From: Marinicella rhabdoformis
GTDB taxonomy: Bacteria; Pseudomonadota; Gammaproteobacteria; Xanthomonadales; Marinicellaceae
Assembly: GCF_009671245.1 (NCBI RefSeq)
Contig: NZ_VTFS01000003.1
Location: 372,001 to 436,000 of the forward strand
Length of the DNA stretch: 64,000 bases
Reading direction: 5' to 3'
Below are positions 1-8,942 of this stretch, piece after piece. Made by a program: the position numbers and the translations under genes. Each line of letters starts with the position of its first letter. Within the stretch, counting starts at the first letter, position 1. Below the pieces are notes generated by a model that saw only the letters and a list, made by a program, of their open reading frames with translations, ran no database searches and was not told the origin of the DNA.

Positions 1-1
1 C

Positions 2-400
2 CGTGAACTGGTAGGTTCAGGTGTACAAGTACGCAGAGATGGTGATCAAATCCAATTGATCATGCCTGGAAACATCACTTTCAATACCGCCGAATATTCA
101 ATACGCAGCAGTTTTTATGACACCTTGAACTCAGTTGCGAAAGTGCTTTATAAATACAAAGACACCAATTTAGACATCATTGGTCACACTGATTCTGTCG
201 GCAGCGAAGCTGACAACCAAAAGCTGTCACAACAACGTGCTTACAGCGTTGCAGATTACTTATCCTCACAAGGCATACCGGCACAACGCCTTACCCCCAT
301 GGGTGCCGGAGAGAATCAACCCATTGCTGATAACATGTATGAATCAGGCCGCGCTCAAAATCGACGTGTGGAACTGTATATCACCGCGATCGAGCAGTAA
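2..400 (+). CDS. OmpA-family outer membrane lipoprotein (C-terminal part, 5' truncated)
   Basis: The reading frame is open from the window edge, so the start and any signal or lipobox lie upstream. The visible part is an OmpA C-terminal peptidoglycan-binding domain. It has the MPGNITF opening strand, the GHTDSVG motif, and the NRRVEL end that holds the arginines of the peptidoglycan-binding pocket. The wording of the opening strand resembles YiaD-type lipoproteins more than classic OmpA or Pal. The role would be anchoring the outer membrane to peptidoglycan through diaminopimelate. A perfect hairpin terminator follows at once. The domain assignment is secure. The choice between a YiaD-like lipoprotein and another OmpA-type protein cannot be settled without the N-terminus. 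Confidence 0.85.
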   Translation, partial: RELVGSGVQVRRDGDQIQLIMPGNITFNTAEYSIRSSFYDTLNSVAKVLYKYKDTNLDIIGHTDSVGSEADNQKLSQQRAYSVADYLSSQGIPAQRLTPMGAGENQPIADNMYESGRAQNRRVELYITAIEQ

Positions 401-410
401 ATAATACCAA

Positions 411-445
411 AAAGGCTTGGCTGATGAGCCAAGCCTTTATCTTTT
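411..445. terminator. Bidirectional rho-independent terminator
   Basis: A perfect 12-bp stem (411-422 pairing with 427-438) encloses a GATG loop. It is followed by a T-rich run on the plus strand and by TTTTTGG on the minus strand. It lies between two convergent genes and can stop both. Confidence 0.85.
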
Positions 446-460
446 CATACTTCCTGATTT

Positions 461-1951
461 TTATTCAAATCCATTGGAATAAATCACATCTACCGAACCC
501 GTTATTGTTCCAACTCCAAGTGCTTTCTGACTACCCGCTTTGATGATATTAAATCGGCTGAAATCATCATCTTCATCAATCCTAATAACACCCCCTGATA
601 TGATATTATTGACTTCATTGATAAAGGCATCTTCAACTTCTATTTCAGTACCCACAGCAACCTGAGCAAAAAAACTGGATGAACTGATGGGCATGCCATT
701 GATATCAAAAAACACACTGACTGAAGTATCCACCTTGATTCCAAATAGTTCTATTTCTGGTGCATTGATGGCTGTGATCGCGCCATCGGCATTAGCATCT
801 GTTACATCTGGGTCACCCCTTTCTCTTACCCTTGTTGCATACAAATTACCGTCACTGTCAGCATAACCCCTGACTTCAACTTGCGTCTCTGTTCCCAAGC
901 CAAGGCTCATGATGCCATCTTCATCACGCAGCTGTGGTGTAGCAAAAATGGTTTTTCCAAATAAACTGATGGATTCACCCGCAACCACATCAGCAGGTAA
1001 CACGGGTTCTTCAAACTTAAACCTCACTTCTTTAAACTTGACTTTAAAAGCATCAATCACAGAAGTCGTGGTATTCATCAATCCCTCCACTTCAACTTTG
1101 GCACCAACCACAATGTCATCAATCTCTCCATTAATATAAACCGTGACACCACTGACTGTGATTTGCTGCCCTGCTATGGTGAACTGATCATTAGATTCAA
1201 TACTTTCAAAATCAACAATACCTTCTAAAGCCACAGGTATGACATCTCCAGGTAATGTGATGATGCCTTCGGGCTTACATTCAATTTTGGTTACTGTTGT
1301 CAAGGGAGATCCTGCCATAAAAGTGGCATCGGGCATGGCCTTCACTTCTACAAATGATCCATTGCTTAAACCTAAATCACAGTCATCTGGTACAACAGTA
1401 CCGATCACAACCACTTGATTTTGTATATTAAACTGAGTGGCATTCAATCCCGAGACATAGCCTGATAACTTCCATTCAGTCAGGGCGTCATTATCAGCCT
1501 CAACACGACTCACTAACAAGGAAGAATTGGCGTCAACAAAACCTGACAATTTTAATTCATCGCCTGTGTTAATTTGCTCAAACACAAGGTTGTCATCAAA
1601 AAAGGTATCTCCTGTAATTTGTGCATCCACATTGAAAATTTTGAACGGATCCAAAGAAGTGACCGGCCCTTTGTGTGTGTTGATCAGGTCAATTTCCTCA
1701 ATGGTTCCAGCTGTTACCGAAGTGTTTACATCACTCCCGACCCGGTAACGAACTTTGAATCCCGTTCCACCCTGTCCTCTTATTTCAGGTATGACCTGAC
1801 CGTCCTCTTTAATCACCGTATTTTGATTAAATTGAAAACTCCTGATGTCATTTATCGAGACGCCTGTGCCACCTTGTCCTTTTTCAGCACCTATCGCAAT
1901 GGTGCTGAACAAAATCACAGTCACCATCAGTAAATATTTGTATTTATACAT
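461..1951 (-). CDS. Secreted DUF5666-repeat protein with C-terminal YSNGFE tail
   Basis: The 496-residue product starts with a clear signal peptide (MYKYKYLLMVTVILFSTIAIGA). The ATG at 1951 was chosen because it follows an AGGAGA ribosome site at the right distance and begins the signal peptide; the longer TTG-started frame to 2035 has neither. The body is made of repeated small beta-barrel units with the DUF5666 pattern: a strand ending in an odd or even valine run, then a 'V.V.G' turn, as in FVEVKAMP, AKVEVEGL, TQVEVRGY and TEIEVEDAF. About five units are visible. The last residues are IYSNGFE. The function of DUF5666 proteins is unknown; they are secreted or surface proteins. The gene sits 55 nt downstream of the DUF6502 gene on the same strand and is probably co-transcribed with it. 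Confidence 0.75.
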   Translation of the reverse strand: MYKYKYLLMVTVILFSTIAIGAEKGQGGTGVSINDIRSFQFNQNTVIKEDGQVIPEIRGQGGTGFKVRYRVGSDVNTSVTAGTIEEIDLINTHKGPVTSLDPFKIFNVDAQITGDTFFDDNLVFEQINTGDELKLSGFVDANSSLLVSRVEADNDALTEWKLSGYVSGLNATQFNIQNQVVVIGTVVPDDCDLGLSNGSFVEVKAMPDATFMAGSPLTTVTKIECKPEGIITLPGDVIPVALEGIVDFESIESNDQFTIAGQQITVSGVTVYINGEIDDIVVGAKVEVEGLMNTTTSVIDAFKVKFKEVRFKFEEPVLPADVVAGESISLFGKTIFATPQLRDEDGIMSLGLGTETQVEVRGYADSDGNLYATRVRERGDPDVTDANADGAITAINAPEIELFGIKVDTSVSVFFDINGMPISSSSFFAQVAVGTEIEVEDAFINEVNNIISGGVIRIDEDDDFSRFNIIKAGSQKALGVGTITGSVDVIYSNGFE

Positions 1952-2006
1952 GTTATTCTCCTGTTTCCGGGTTTGATAATTATTTGCTTGTTGGGGTAAT
2001 TTGTGT

Positions 2007-2816
2007 TCAATCTCCTTGGTAGTAATACAGACCAAGGCCTATATAAGGTACTTTTTCACCGTCATCATCGGCATATTTGATCAAATGTTCTAAGTATTCA
2101 TCCACTTCATTCGCCAATTGCTGGCTTTTCCCTCTGACAAATGTTTCAGCAATACTGACCAAAGACAATGGCAATTCCTCATGAAAAACGATGCGCTGAA
2201 ACCTTGGGGTTGATTCAACAGGGTTGATGTTGTGTTCAATGGTCTCAAGTAAATACTGAGTTGAGACCCCCAAAAAATTTAATTTTTGAATTTCATCTGG
2301 ATCATTCACTGTCAAGTAATAGGGTTTTAATAACTCCACCTTCTTATCCTTCACTTTTACTGAACCAGAAACAATCAAATCGTCCAATATAGAACGAACG
2401 GTTGAACCACCAGAATATTGTTCCACCAAGCCTTTAAAGTCTGGCTCATTGTTTGATTCAAGGGGGATGACTTTGGTACTGTTGTATTGATCTAGGTATG
2501 CTTCATTTTCCGCCCAGCCAGTCAGCACGCGAACTGCCCTGTTCCACTTATATTGCTCAGTTTCCACCTTGAACAAATCAGATTTCATTTGAACATCAAC
2601 CTGCGTTCTGGAAAGTCCTGTAATCACTGAAATACGTGATTTTGTCGGTGGTTTTCCATTGATACCAAAGTGCTCATGAGCCACATCCACGTAAGTCCAC
2701 CTCAAAACATCACTGACTTCATTGAATGGCACCTTTAGTCGCAATAAAACCTTGACCAAGGGTCTGAATATTTGAACCAACATCTGAATAACAACAGTTT
2801 TTAATTGATTTTTCAT
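2007..2816 (-). CDS. DUF6502 family protein, likely HTH-type regulator
   Basis: This 269-residue protein has no signal peptide or membrane segment, so it is cytoplasmic. The N-terminal third (about residues 15-80) is well patterned as a helical, winged-helix-like DNA-binding region with the stretch KSRISVITGLSRTQV, typical of the DUF6502 family. The C-terminal part has the RIVFHEELPLSLVSIAETFV and DEYLEHLIKYADDD pieces usual for the family. The family has no established function; the HTH-like look suggests a regulator. It precedes the DUF5666 gene and is probably its operon partner. A plausible promoter lies at 2844-2872. The ribosome site is weak. The family call is from sequence memory. Confidence 0.7.
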   Translation of the reverse strand: MKNQLKTVVIQMLVQIFRPLVKVLLRLKVPFNEVSDVLRWTYVDVAHEHFGINGKPPTKSRISVITGLSRTQVDVQMKSDLFKVETEQYKWNRAVRVLTGWAENEAYLDQYNSTKVIPLESNNEPDFKGLVEQYSGGSTVRSILDDLIVSGSVKVKDKKVELLKPYYLTVNDPDEIQKLNFLGVSTQYLLETIEHNINPVESTPRFQRIVFHEELPLSLVSIAETFVRGKSQQLANEVDEYLEHLIKYADDDGEKVPYIGLGLYYYQGD

Positions 2817-2843
2817 TGTTCACGAATGATTAAATTTAACCCC

Positions 2844-2872
2844 ACTTTATCAACGATCTTTTTTATTTGCAA
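2844..2872 (-). promoter_or_regulatory. Probable promoter for the DUF6502-DUF5666 pair
   Basis: On the minus strand, TTGCAA (2872-2867) is spaced 17 bp from TAAAGT (2849-2844). The -10 is preceded by TGA, giving an extended -10. It lies 28 nt upstream of the DUF6502 start. Matches to consensus are moderate. Confidence 0.4.
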
Positions 2873-3163
2873 TATTTATTTCAAATTAAATAATTATTAG
2901 CATTAAAATATATATATTGCAATTATATTTTCAATTTATTAAGAATAAGTTTACAAAGATACCAACATCAAAATAAACACAAAAAAATCTGATTCATTCA
3001 AATCAAGCAACATCAACTCCCAATCATTGGCTGGGTAAACACCGGGGTATTTAAAATTTGGAGATCAAAAGAGGTTGATAAGAAAAATTTGTCGATATCT
3101 TAAGCACAATTTAACTGCTGAACTGTGGTTGTTGTTTATACTGTAGATTTGTCTACCATTTAC
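2873..3163. other. AT-rich intergenic region between divergent genes
   Basis: This is the main part of the 347-nt gap (2817-3163) between the DUF6502 gene and yjbQ. The stretch 2870-2960 is very AT-rich and may be a curved upstream promoter region. TATACT at 3137-3142 could be the -10 of yjbQ, but no good -35 matches it. A five-bp inverted repeat (3144-3157) lies just before the yjbQ start. No RNA gene or conserved ORF was seen. Confidence 0.4.
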
Positions 3164-3577
3164 ATGAAACAAAGCACACTCACCATACAAACAACCGGAC
3201 AAGGCTACATGCTCATCACCGATGTAATTGCTCAAGCACTGGCAACCATGGCCAACCGGCACCACAATGGCTTGTTGCATATATTCCTACAACACTCCTC
3301 TGCCAGTCTGACCATCAACGAAAATGCCGATCCGACAGTAAGACAAGATTTCAAAGCTTTTGAAGAGCACTTAGTCCCCAGAAGCTTTCCATACCAACAT
3401 GATTATGAGGGTGAAGACGACATGCCCGCTCACATCAAGTCTTCTTTGTTTGGCTGCGACTTGACCATTCCAGTGACCCAAGGGCGATTGAATTTAGGCA
3501 CTTGGCAAGGTATCTACCTGTGCGAACACCGTGACCAACCGCACACAAGGCGGTTGATTCTGACGTTACAAACCTGA
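3164..3577 (+). CDS. yjbQ: YjbQ family protein (secondary thiamine-phosphate synthase-like, UPF0047)
   Basis: From the ATG at 3164 the product is 137 residues, the usual size for YjbQ; a GTG start at 3125 would add 13 residues with no support. The family signatures are present: FLQHSSASLTINENAD (His and Ser near the presumed active site, then the ENAD acidic patch), a DMPAHIKSSLFG stretch, and LGTWQGIYLCEHRD near the end. E. coli YjbQ has weak thiamine-phosphate synthase activity. The true role is unclear, and phosphate or metal binding is likely. It is a soluble cytosolic protein, probably a trimer. It stands alone, upstream of the acyl-CoA synthetase gene. Confidence 0.88.
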   Translation: MKQSTLTIQTTGQGYMLITDVIAQALATMANRHHNGLLHIFLQHSSASLTINENADPTVRQDFKAFEEHLVPRSFPYQHDYEGEDDMPAHIKSSLFGCDLTIPVTQGRLNLGTWQGIYLCEHRDQPHTRRLILTLQT

Positions 3578-3682
3578 GGTTGTCCAAAAGCGCCAAAGCA
3601 CACAATTTCATTGTTCTTGACTCGGGTCAATTGAAAATTCAAGTCAGCTTTTATAATGCTTCATTTGCTGCTTTGAACGCTC

Positions 3683-5752
3683 ATGATCAACAACCAACTC
3701 ATTAACCCACAAAGCATAGTCGTCATAGGGGCGTCTAATGACCTGAGAAAAGCCGGCGGTAAAATGCTGCACAACATCATTGCTGGCAGTTTCAGTGGTG
3801 ATTTATCAGTGGTTAACCACAGAGAATCGCAGGTTCAAGGCCTGAATGCCTTTGCTCAAATCCAAGATTTAGCTGATGTTGAACTGGCCATATTGGCCAT
3901 TCCTGCCAAAGCCTGTCCTGAAACCATAGACTACTTGGCCGCAAACAAAAAATGCAAAGCTTTTATCGTCATTTCAGCAGGTTTCAGCGAATTGAATGAA
4001 GCGGGAGAGCAACTGGAACAACAAATGATCGCTGCGGCAAATAAATACCAAGCTGCTTTAGCTGGCCCCAATTGTATCGGCATACTTAATGCCAATTACC
4101 AAGGGGTTTTTACTACGCCCATCCCAACTTTAGATTCAAAACATGGCTGTGACTTAATTTCCAGTTCTGGTGCCACCGCCGTGTTTTTAATGGAAGCCGG
4201 CATGCAAGTGGGTTTGCGGTTTTCAAGCGTTTATTCAGTCGGTAATGGCAAACAAATTGGCATTGAAGATTATTTGGCCTATTTGGATGCGCAATTTGAT
4301 GAAGCCACCAGCTCAAAAACCATCTTGCTTTACATGGAAAACATCAGCAAACCACAAAAATTACTCAAACACGCCACAAGTTTAATCAACAAAGGTTGTC
4401 GCATTGCTGCCATAAAGTCTGGCGCTACGGCTGCTGGTTCGCGCGCCGCCAGCTCACACACAGGCGCCATGGCTACATCTGACATGGCCACACGTTCGCT
4501 GTTCAGAAAAGCCGGTGTGGTGTACTGCAGCTCACGAGATGAATTGATCTCTGTTGCTTCGGTATTTTCCTATAAAAAACTCATTGGCAAAAACATCGCT
4601 GTGATCACACATGCTGGCGGCTCTGCCGTGATGCTGACCGATGCTTTAGAGCGTGGCGGTTTGCAAGTACCTGGACTTGAAGGCCCCGTAGCAAGTGAGT
4701 TATTGGATTATTTATATTCTGGCTCCTCGGTTTCAAACCCAATTGACTTTTTGGCCACCGGCACAGCAGAACAATTGGGCATCATCATAGATTACTGCGA
4801 ACATAAATTTGAAGAAATTGATGCCATGGTGGTGGTTTTTGGCAGCCCGGGTTTATTTGATGTTGAAAATGTATATAAGGTACTTAATGTCAAAATGGAC
4901 GTGTGCAAAAAGCCCATCTTTCCAGTGTTACCATCGGTCATTAATGCAGAAAAAGAAATCAAATATTTTTTATCCAAAGGCCACGTCAACTTCCCTGATG
5001 AAGTGGTATTGGGCAAAGCCTTGTGTGAAGCCTATTTCACAGGAAACCCTGTACAAGCTGAACCAATTGACACCAGCATAGATGTCGATACCATTCGTTC
5101 CGTACTTGAAGCGCCAAGAGACAAAAACGGCTATTTAAGTGTCACAAATAACAACCTGCTGATGGACACCATCGGCATTCCAAGGGCCATTGAAGTCACG
5201 GCCAATGATCAGCAAGCGGCCATACAGGCTGCGAAAAAGTTAGGCTTTCCGGTTGTGATGAAAGTGGTTGGCCCTTTGCATAAATCCGACGTTGGCGGCG
5301 TGGCATTGGATATCAATTCAGATGAATTGGTCATGGCACATTTTAATAACATGATGTCAATTGACGGTGCTGAAGCGGTATTGCTTCAAAAACAATACCA
5401 AGGCACTGAGCTGTTTATCGGTGTCAGCCGTGAGGCTGGTTTTGGACATTTGTTACTGATGGGCTTGGGCGGCATTTTCGTCGAAGTGATTAAAGACATC
5501 AAAGTATGTCTCTGCCCGTGCACGCGGCAGGAAATTCAACACCGGTTGCAAAACCTCAAATCATACCCACTGCTCGAAGGCATGCGAGGTAAACAGGGTG
5601 TTGATATTGAATTATTCACTGACATCATTCTCAAGGTCAGTCAATTAACACAAATTTTACCTGAAATTGCTGAATTGGATATCAACCCCTTAATTGGTCA
5701 AGGCGATGACATCACTGCCGTTGACCTGAGGATTCGCATCGATGAACACTAA
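3683..5752 (+). CDS. NDP-forming acyl-CoA synthetase, fused alpha and beta subunits
   Basis: The 689-residue protein has the layout of fused ADP-forming acetate-CoA ligases. First comes a CoA-binding Rossmann domain (residues 1-130, with VVIGASN near the start), then succinyl-CoA-synthetase-like flavodoxin domains (about 150-460), then an ATP-grasp domain (about 480-689, with FPVVMKVVGPLHKSDVGGV). The phospho-histidine lies in SSHTGAMA. The enzyme converts acyl-CoA, ADP and phosphate to the acid, CoA and ATP, or the reverse. The substrate may be acetate or a branched-chain acid and cannot be read from the sequence. It is soluble. No ribosome site is obvious. Relatives in the Pat/PatZ group carry an acetyltransferase domain; this one lacks it. 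Confidence 0.88.
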   Translation: MINNQLINPQSIVVIGASNDLRKAGGKMLHNIIAGSFSGDLSVVNHRESQVQGLNAFAQIQDLADVELAILAIPAKACPETIDYLAANKKCKAFIVISAGFSELNEAGEQLEQQMIAAANKYQAALAGPNCIGILNANYQGVFTTPIPTLDSKHGCDLISSSGATAVFLMEAGMQVGLRFSSVYSVGNGKQIGIEDYLAYLDAQFDEATSSKTILLYMENISKPQKLLKHATSLINKGCRIAAIKSGATAAGSRAASSHTGAMATSDMATRSLFRKAGVVYCSSRDELISVASVFSYKKLIGKNIAVITHAGGSAVMLTDALERGGLQVPGLEGPVASELLDYLYSGSSVSNPIDFLATGTAEQLGIIIDYCEHKFEEIDAMVVVFGSPGLFDVENVYKVLNVKMDVCKKPIFPVLPSVINAEKEIKYFLSKGHVNFPDEVVLGKALCEAYFTGNPVQAEPIDTSIDVDTIRSVLEAPRDKNGYLSVTNNNLLMDTIGIPRAIEVTANDQQAAIQAAKKLGFPVVMKVVGPLHKSDVGGVALDINSDELVMAHFNNMMSIDGAEAVLLQKQYQGTELFIGVSREAGFGHLLLMGLGGIFVEVIKDIKVCLCPCTRQEIQHRLQNLKSYPLLEGMRGKQGVDIELFTDIILKVSQLTQILPEIAELDINPLIGQGDDITAVDLRIRIDEH

Positions 5753-5755
5753 AAC

Positions 5756-5785
5756 CCTGCTTCCAATAAAGCCAATGGAAGCAGG
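5756..5785. terminator. Hairpin terminator between convergent genes
   Basis: A 10-bp stem (5756-5765 with 5776-5785) has a 10-nt loop. On the minus strand it is followed by GGTTTTAG, so it mainly ends the phnA-like gene. It begins three bases after the stop codon of the plus-strand gene. Confidence 0.65.
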
Positions 5786-5793
5786 AAATCATA

Positions 5794-6363
5794 TCAATGT
5801 GATTTTTTCACGTATTTGGTGACAATCATGATGCGCTGACCTTCGACTCGGCCTTCGATGTGGGTCGGGTCATCGGCTGGCAGTCCAATGTTGCGTACGG
5901 CTGTACCTTGTTTGGCCGTAAAACCACCGCCTTTGACTTTCAGGTCTTTAACTAAAGTCACTGTATCACCCGCCGCCAATGGCGCACCATGACAATCCCT
6001 GTGACCCATGTCATCTGCATCGGCACCTGCTTTAGCCCAAGTCATGCGGTCATCTTCCATGTACATCATGTCCAATAAACCCTGTGGCCAACCTTCAGAT
6101 TTCAACCGATCTAACATGCGCCAAGCGATCACTTGTACTGCTGGGACTTCAGACCACATGCTGTCGTTTAAACAATGCCAATGGTTGACTTCAGTTTTGT
6201 CCTTGTCTTCTATTTGTTCTTTACATGTGCCGCACACATAAGCGCACGATTCAATGTCAATTTGTTCCACTGGTTGGACTTCATAGACGCTCAAAGCATC
6301 GGTAGCACCGCACAATTCACATGTTGAACCTGAGCGGTCTTTTAACAATTGTTCAATTTTCAT
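5794..6363 (-). CDS. PhnA/YjdM-type zinc-ribbon protein
   Basis: The 189-residue protein opens with a zinc ribbon: CELCG near residue 15 and VCGTC near residue 44. It ends with a KOW/SH3-like PhnA domain (GDTVTLVKDLKVKGGGFTAKQGT, then the RIMIVTKYVKK tail). Despite the old name linking it to alkylphosphonate uptake, the family is not a phosphonoacetate hydrolase in general and its function is unknown. The middle section (residues 60-125, HCLNDSMWSEVPAVQVIAWRML) is the usual helical linker of the long form of the family. It is cytosolic and a single-gene unit. Confidence 0.85.
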   Translation of the reverse strand: MKIEQLLKDRSGSTCELCGATDALSVYEVQPVEQIDIESCAYVCGTCKEQIEDKDKTEVNHWHCLNDSMWSEVPAVQVIAWRMLDRLKSEGWPQGLLDMMYMEDDRMTWAKAGADADDMGHRDCHGAPLAAGDTVTLVKDLKVKGGGFTAKQGTAVRNIGLPADDPTHIEGRVEGQRIMIVTKYVKKSH

Positions 6364-6434
6364 GACGCGAATTATATCCGAATCCAGCTTGTTTGCGATA
6401 GAATCATTCCCTTTGACTGATTAGGGACACAATA

Positions 6435-8834
6435 ATGAAAAGAGCTACCCAATTTTGCCATTTATTGTTTTGGTTATTTTTAAGTTTTCAATGCGCTGCA
6501 GAGTCTGTTGTAGACAAGACCAAGGGGATGCAACACCATGCCGGATTTGTTGATTTCTACTGGCAAGAATCAAGCGGTAAAATTTATATCAAAGTGTCTG
6601 ATTTTGAAAAAGATTTCCTCTATGTCAATTACTTACAATCAGGTGTCGGCTCTAATAACATTGGGCTGGACCGTGGGCAAATTGGCGACACCCGCGTGGC
6701 ACATTTCAAACGTTTGGGTAACAAAGTACTGATGGTACAACCCAACCAAAGTTTCCGTGCACACAGTGACAATGCACTTGAACGCCAAGCGGTCGCAGAT
6801 GGCTTTGCTCAATCTGTATTATGGGGTGGAGAAATTAAAGCAGAAACTGAAGGCACCGTTTTATTGGACATCACGGACTTTCTGTTGCGTGATTCGCAAG
6901 GGATCGCTGGTCGCTTGACTCAAATGAAAGAAGGTAGCTTTGCTGTGGATGCCAAGCGTTCTGCTGTTTACATGAACAACACGAAAAACTTCCCAGACAA
7001 CACAGAATTCGAAGCATTAATCACCTTACAAGGCAAAAAACCGGGTAAGCACATTCGTTCGGTAGCCCCGACATCAGATGTGATTTCAGTAAGGACCCAC
7101 CATTCTTTTGTTCGCTTGCCAGAAGACGTGATGCCTACCCGAAAATTTGATCCGCGTTCTGGTGGCATCCCGATCACTTTTGATGATTATGCGGCACCTT
7201 TGGGCGAACCGATGAAACAACAATGGGTGATTCGCCATCGCCTAGAAAAAGATGATAAAGGGCATGTCAAAGAACCCATCGTTTATTATTTAGATTCTGG
7301 TACACCAGAACCCGTGCGTTCGGCTTTACTTGATGGTGCGCGTTGGTGGAGCGAGGCTTTTGAATACGCTGGATTTGAAGGTGGCTTTGAAGTCAAAATG
7401 CTACCCGCCGATGCCGACCCTTTGGATGTCCGTTATAACACCATTCAATGGGTTCACCGATCAACACGTGGTTGGTCCTACGGTGCCAGCATTGTCGATC
7501 CACGCAGTGGCGAAATCCTTAAAGGTCATGTGACATTAGGTTCTTTGCGTGTGCGCCAAGACATGAAAATAGCACAAGCTTTACTTTCACCATTCAAAGA
7601 CGGTTTTGAATCGTCTGATAAAATGAACCAAAAAATGATTCAAGACATGGCCCTGGCCAGGTTACGCCAATTATCAGCCCATGAAGTCGGTCACACCTTA
7701 GGATTGATTCATAACTTTTATGCCAGCAGCAAGGACCGGGCTTCGGTGATGGATTACCCGCATCCATTGGCTCAATTAAAAGACGGTGAAATCGATTTGT
7801 CTGATGCTTACGCCACAGGCATGGGAGATTGGGACAAAGTTTCTACTGATTATCTGTACCGCACATTTGAAAATGCCGAAGCTGAACAGGCGGGTTTGGA
7901 AAAAATTCTCACCGATGCCGCAGCAGAAGGCCATGTGTTCATTGCCGACCGTGACGCCCGCATGGCAGGTGGTTCACATCCCAAAGCCCACCTTTGGGAC
8001 AATGGCGCAGATGCAGCTGAGGGTTTACTTGATGTATTGAAAGTACGTGAAGTTGCTTTGTCGCAGTTTGGTTTGGACAGCATCAAATCAGGCGATACCG
8101 TTGCCAGCTTAGAAAGCCTACTGGCACCTTTGTACTTGTTCCACCGCTACCAAGTGGAAGCCGCCGTTAAGTTAATCGCTGGTGTTGATTACCGCTACGC
8201 CATCAAAGGCGAAGCCGATGTCGCCAGCCAAATCGTTGATGCAGATCAACAACAAGCCGCTCTGGAAGCGGTATTAAAAACCATCGAAGCAAAAACACTG
8301 GCATTACCTGAACATTTATTGAATGTATTACTGCCACCAACCGAAGGCAGCTACCGCGACCGCGAGCATTTCAAACACCGCACAGGGTTAAACTTTGACA
8401 TGTTATCAGCTGCTGAAGTGGCCGCTGACCACAGTTTGTCCTTGTTATTGAATCCAGCCCGCATCAATCGTCTGGCCGAACAACACAGTCGTAATGACAA
8501 CATCATGTCTGTGAAACAATTATTAGCACAATTACAAAAAACCACATGGGGCCAAAAGCACAAATCCAGTAAACAACAATTGCTGCAAGACAGCATCAAT
8601 TGGGTGACCTTACAAAACACACTGCAACTGGCCAGCGACAAAAACTTAGCCGCACCTGTGAAAGCACAGGTTCACTCGCACCTTAAATCTTTAAGCAAAC
8701 AATTAAAGAAAAGTGGTGCCATGGGACAATTGGCCACAGATGAAATCAACCTATATTTCAAAGGTGAATGGAAAAAAGAGCAAACCAGCACACCCAAGAT
8801 TCCACCGGGTTCACCCATCGGGAGCATAAAATAA
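6435..8834 (+). CDS. Secreted zinc metalloprotease (DUF5117/DUF4953, metzincin-like)
   Basis: The 799-residue product has a signal peptide (residues 1-22, ending in QCAAE). A DUF5117-like N-terminal region (about 40-270) is followed by a catalytic region of the DUF4953 type. The zinc site is HEVGHTLGLIH, residues 416-426, which fits the metzincin pattern HExxHxxGxxH. The SVMDYPHP Met-turn lies about 20 residues later. It would act in the periplasm or outside the cell on proteins. The start has an AGGGA ribosome site. The family is common in proteobacteria and Bacteroidetes that degrade protein. Its substrates are not known. It is separated from the next genes by a hairpin, so it is probably monocistronic. 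Confidence 0.88.
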   Translation: MKRATQFCHLLFWLFLSFQCAAESVVDKTKGMQHHAGFVDFYWQESSGKIYIKVSDFEKDFLYVNYLQSGVGSNNIGLDRGQIGDTRVAHFKRLGNKVLMVQPNQSFRAHSDNALERQAVADGFAQSVLWGGEIKAETEGTVLLDITDFLLRDSQGIAGRLTQMKEGSFAVDAKRSAVYMNNTKNFPDNTEFEALITLQGKKPGKHIRSVAPTSDVISVRTHHSFVRLPEDVMPTRKFDPRSGGIPITFDDYAAPLGEPMKQQWVIRHRLEKDDKGHVKEPIVYYLDSGTPEPVRSALLDGARWWSEAFEYAGFEGGFEVKMLPADADPLDVRYNTIQWVHRSTRGWSYGASIVDPRSGEILKGHVTLGSLRVRQDMKIAQALLSPFKDGFESSDKMNQKMIQDMALARLRQLSAHEVGHTLGLIHNFYASSKDRASVMDYPHPLAQLKDGEIDLSDAYATGMGDWDKVSTDYLYRTFENAEAEQAGLEKILTDAAAEGHVFIADRDARMAGGSHPKAHLWDNGADAAEGLLDVLKVREVALSQFGLDSIKSGDTVASLESLLAPLYLFHRYQVEAAVKLIAGVDYRYAIKGEADVASQIVDADQQQAALEAVLKTIEAKTLALPEHLLNVLLPPTEGSYRDREHFKHRTGLNFDMLSAAEVAADHSLSLLLNPARINRLAEQHSRNDNIMSVKQLLAQLQKTTWGQKHKSSKQQLLQDSINWVTLQNTLQLASDKNLAAPVKAQVHSHLKSLSKQLKKSGAMGQLATDEINLYFKGEWKKEQTSTPKIPPGSPIGSIK

Positions 8835-8846
8835 CAAAAGTCGAAA

Positions 8847-8882
8847 TAAGGGCTGCTTAATACAATATTAACGCAGCCCTTA
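8847..8882 (+). terminator. Probable terminator of the metalloprotease gene
   Basis: A 10-bp stem (8847-8856 with 8873-8882) continues inward as an AT-only stem (TTAATA with TATTAA). No strong T-run follows on the plus strand, so termination may be partial. Confidence 0.5.
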
Positions 8883-8942
8883 ATACATATTGATATACTT
8901 TCATGGTTATTTTATTTGCCACCAAAGACTTACACATAAGCC

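Noticed and set aside
1952-2035. Longer TTG-started frame for the DUF5666 gene
   Set aside because: It would put 28 charged residues before the signal peptide and has no ribosome site, while the ATG at 1951 has both.
3144-3157. Short inverted repeat near the yjbQ start
   Set aside because: The arms are only five bp and not conserved with any known operator; too weak to call.
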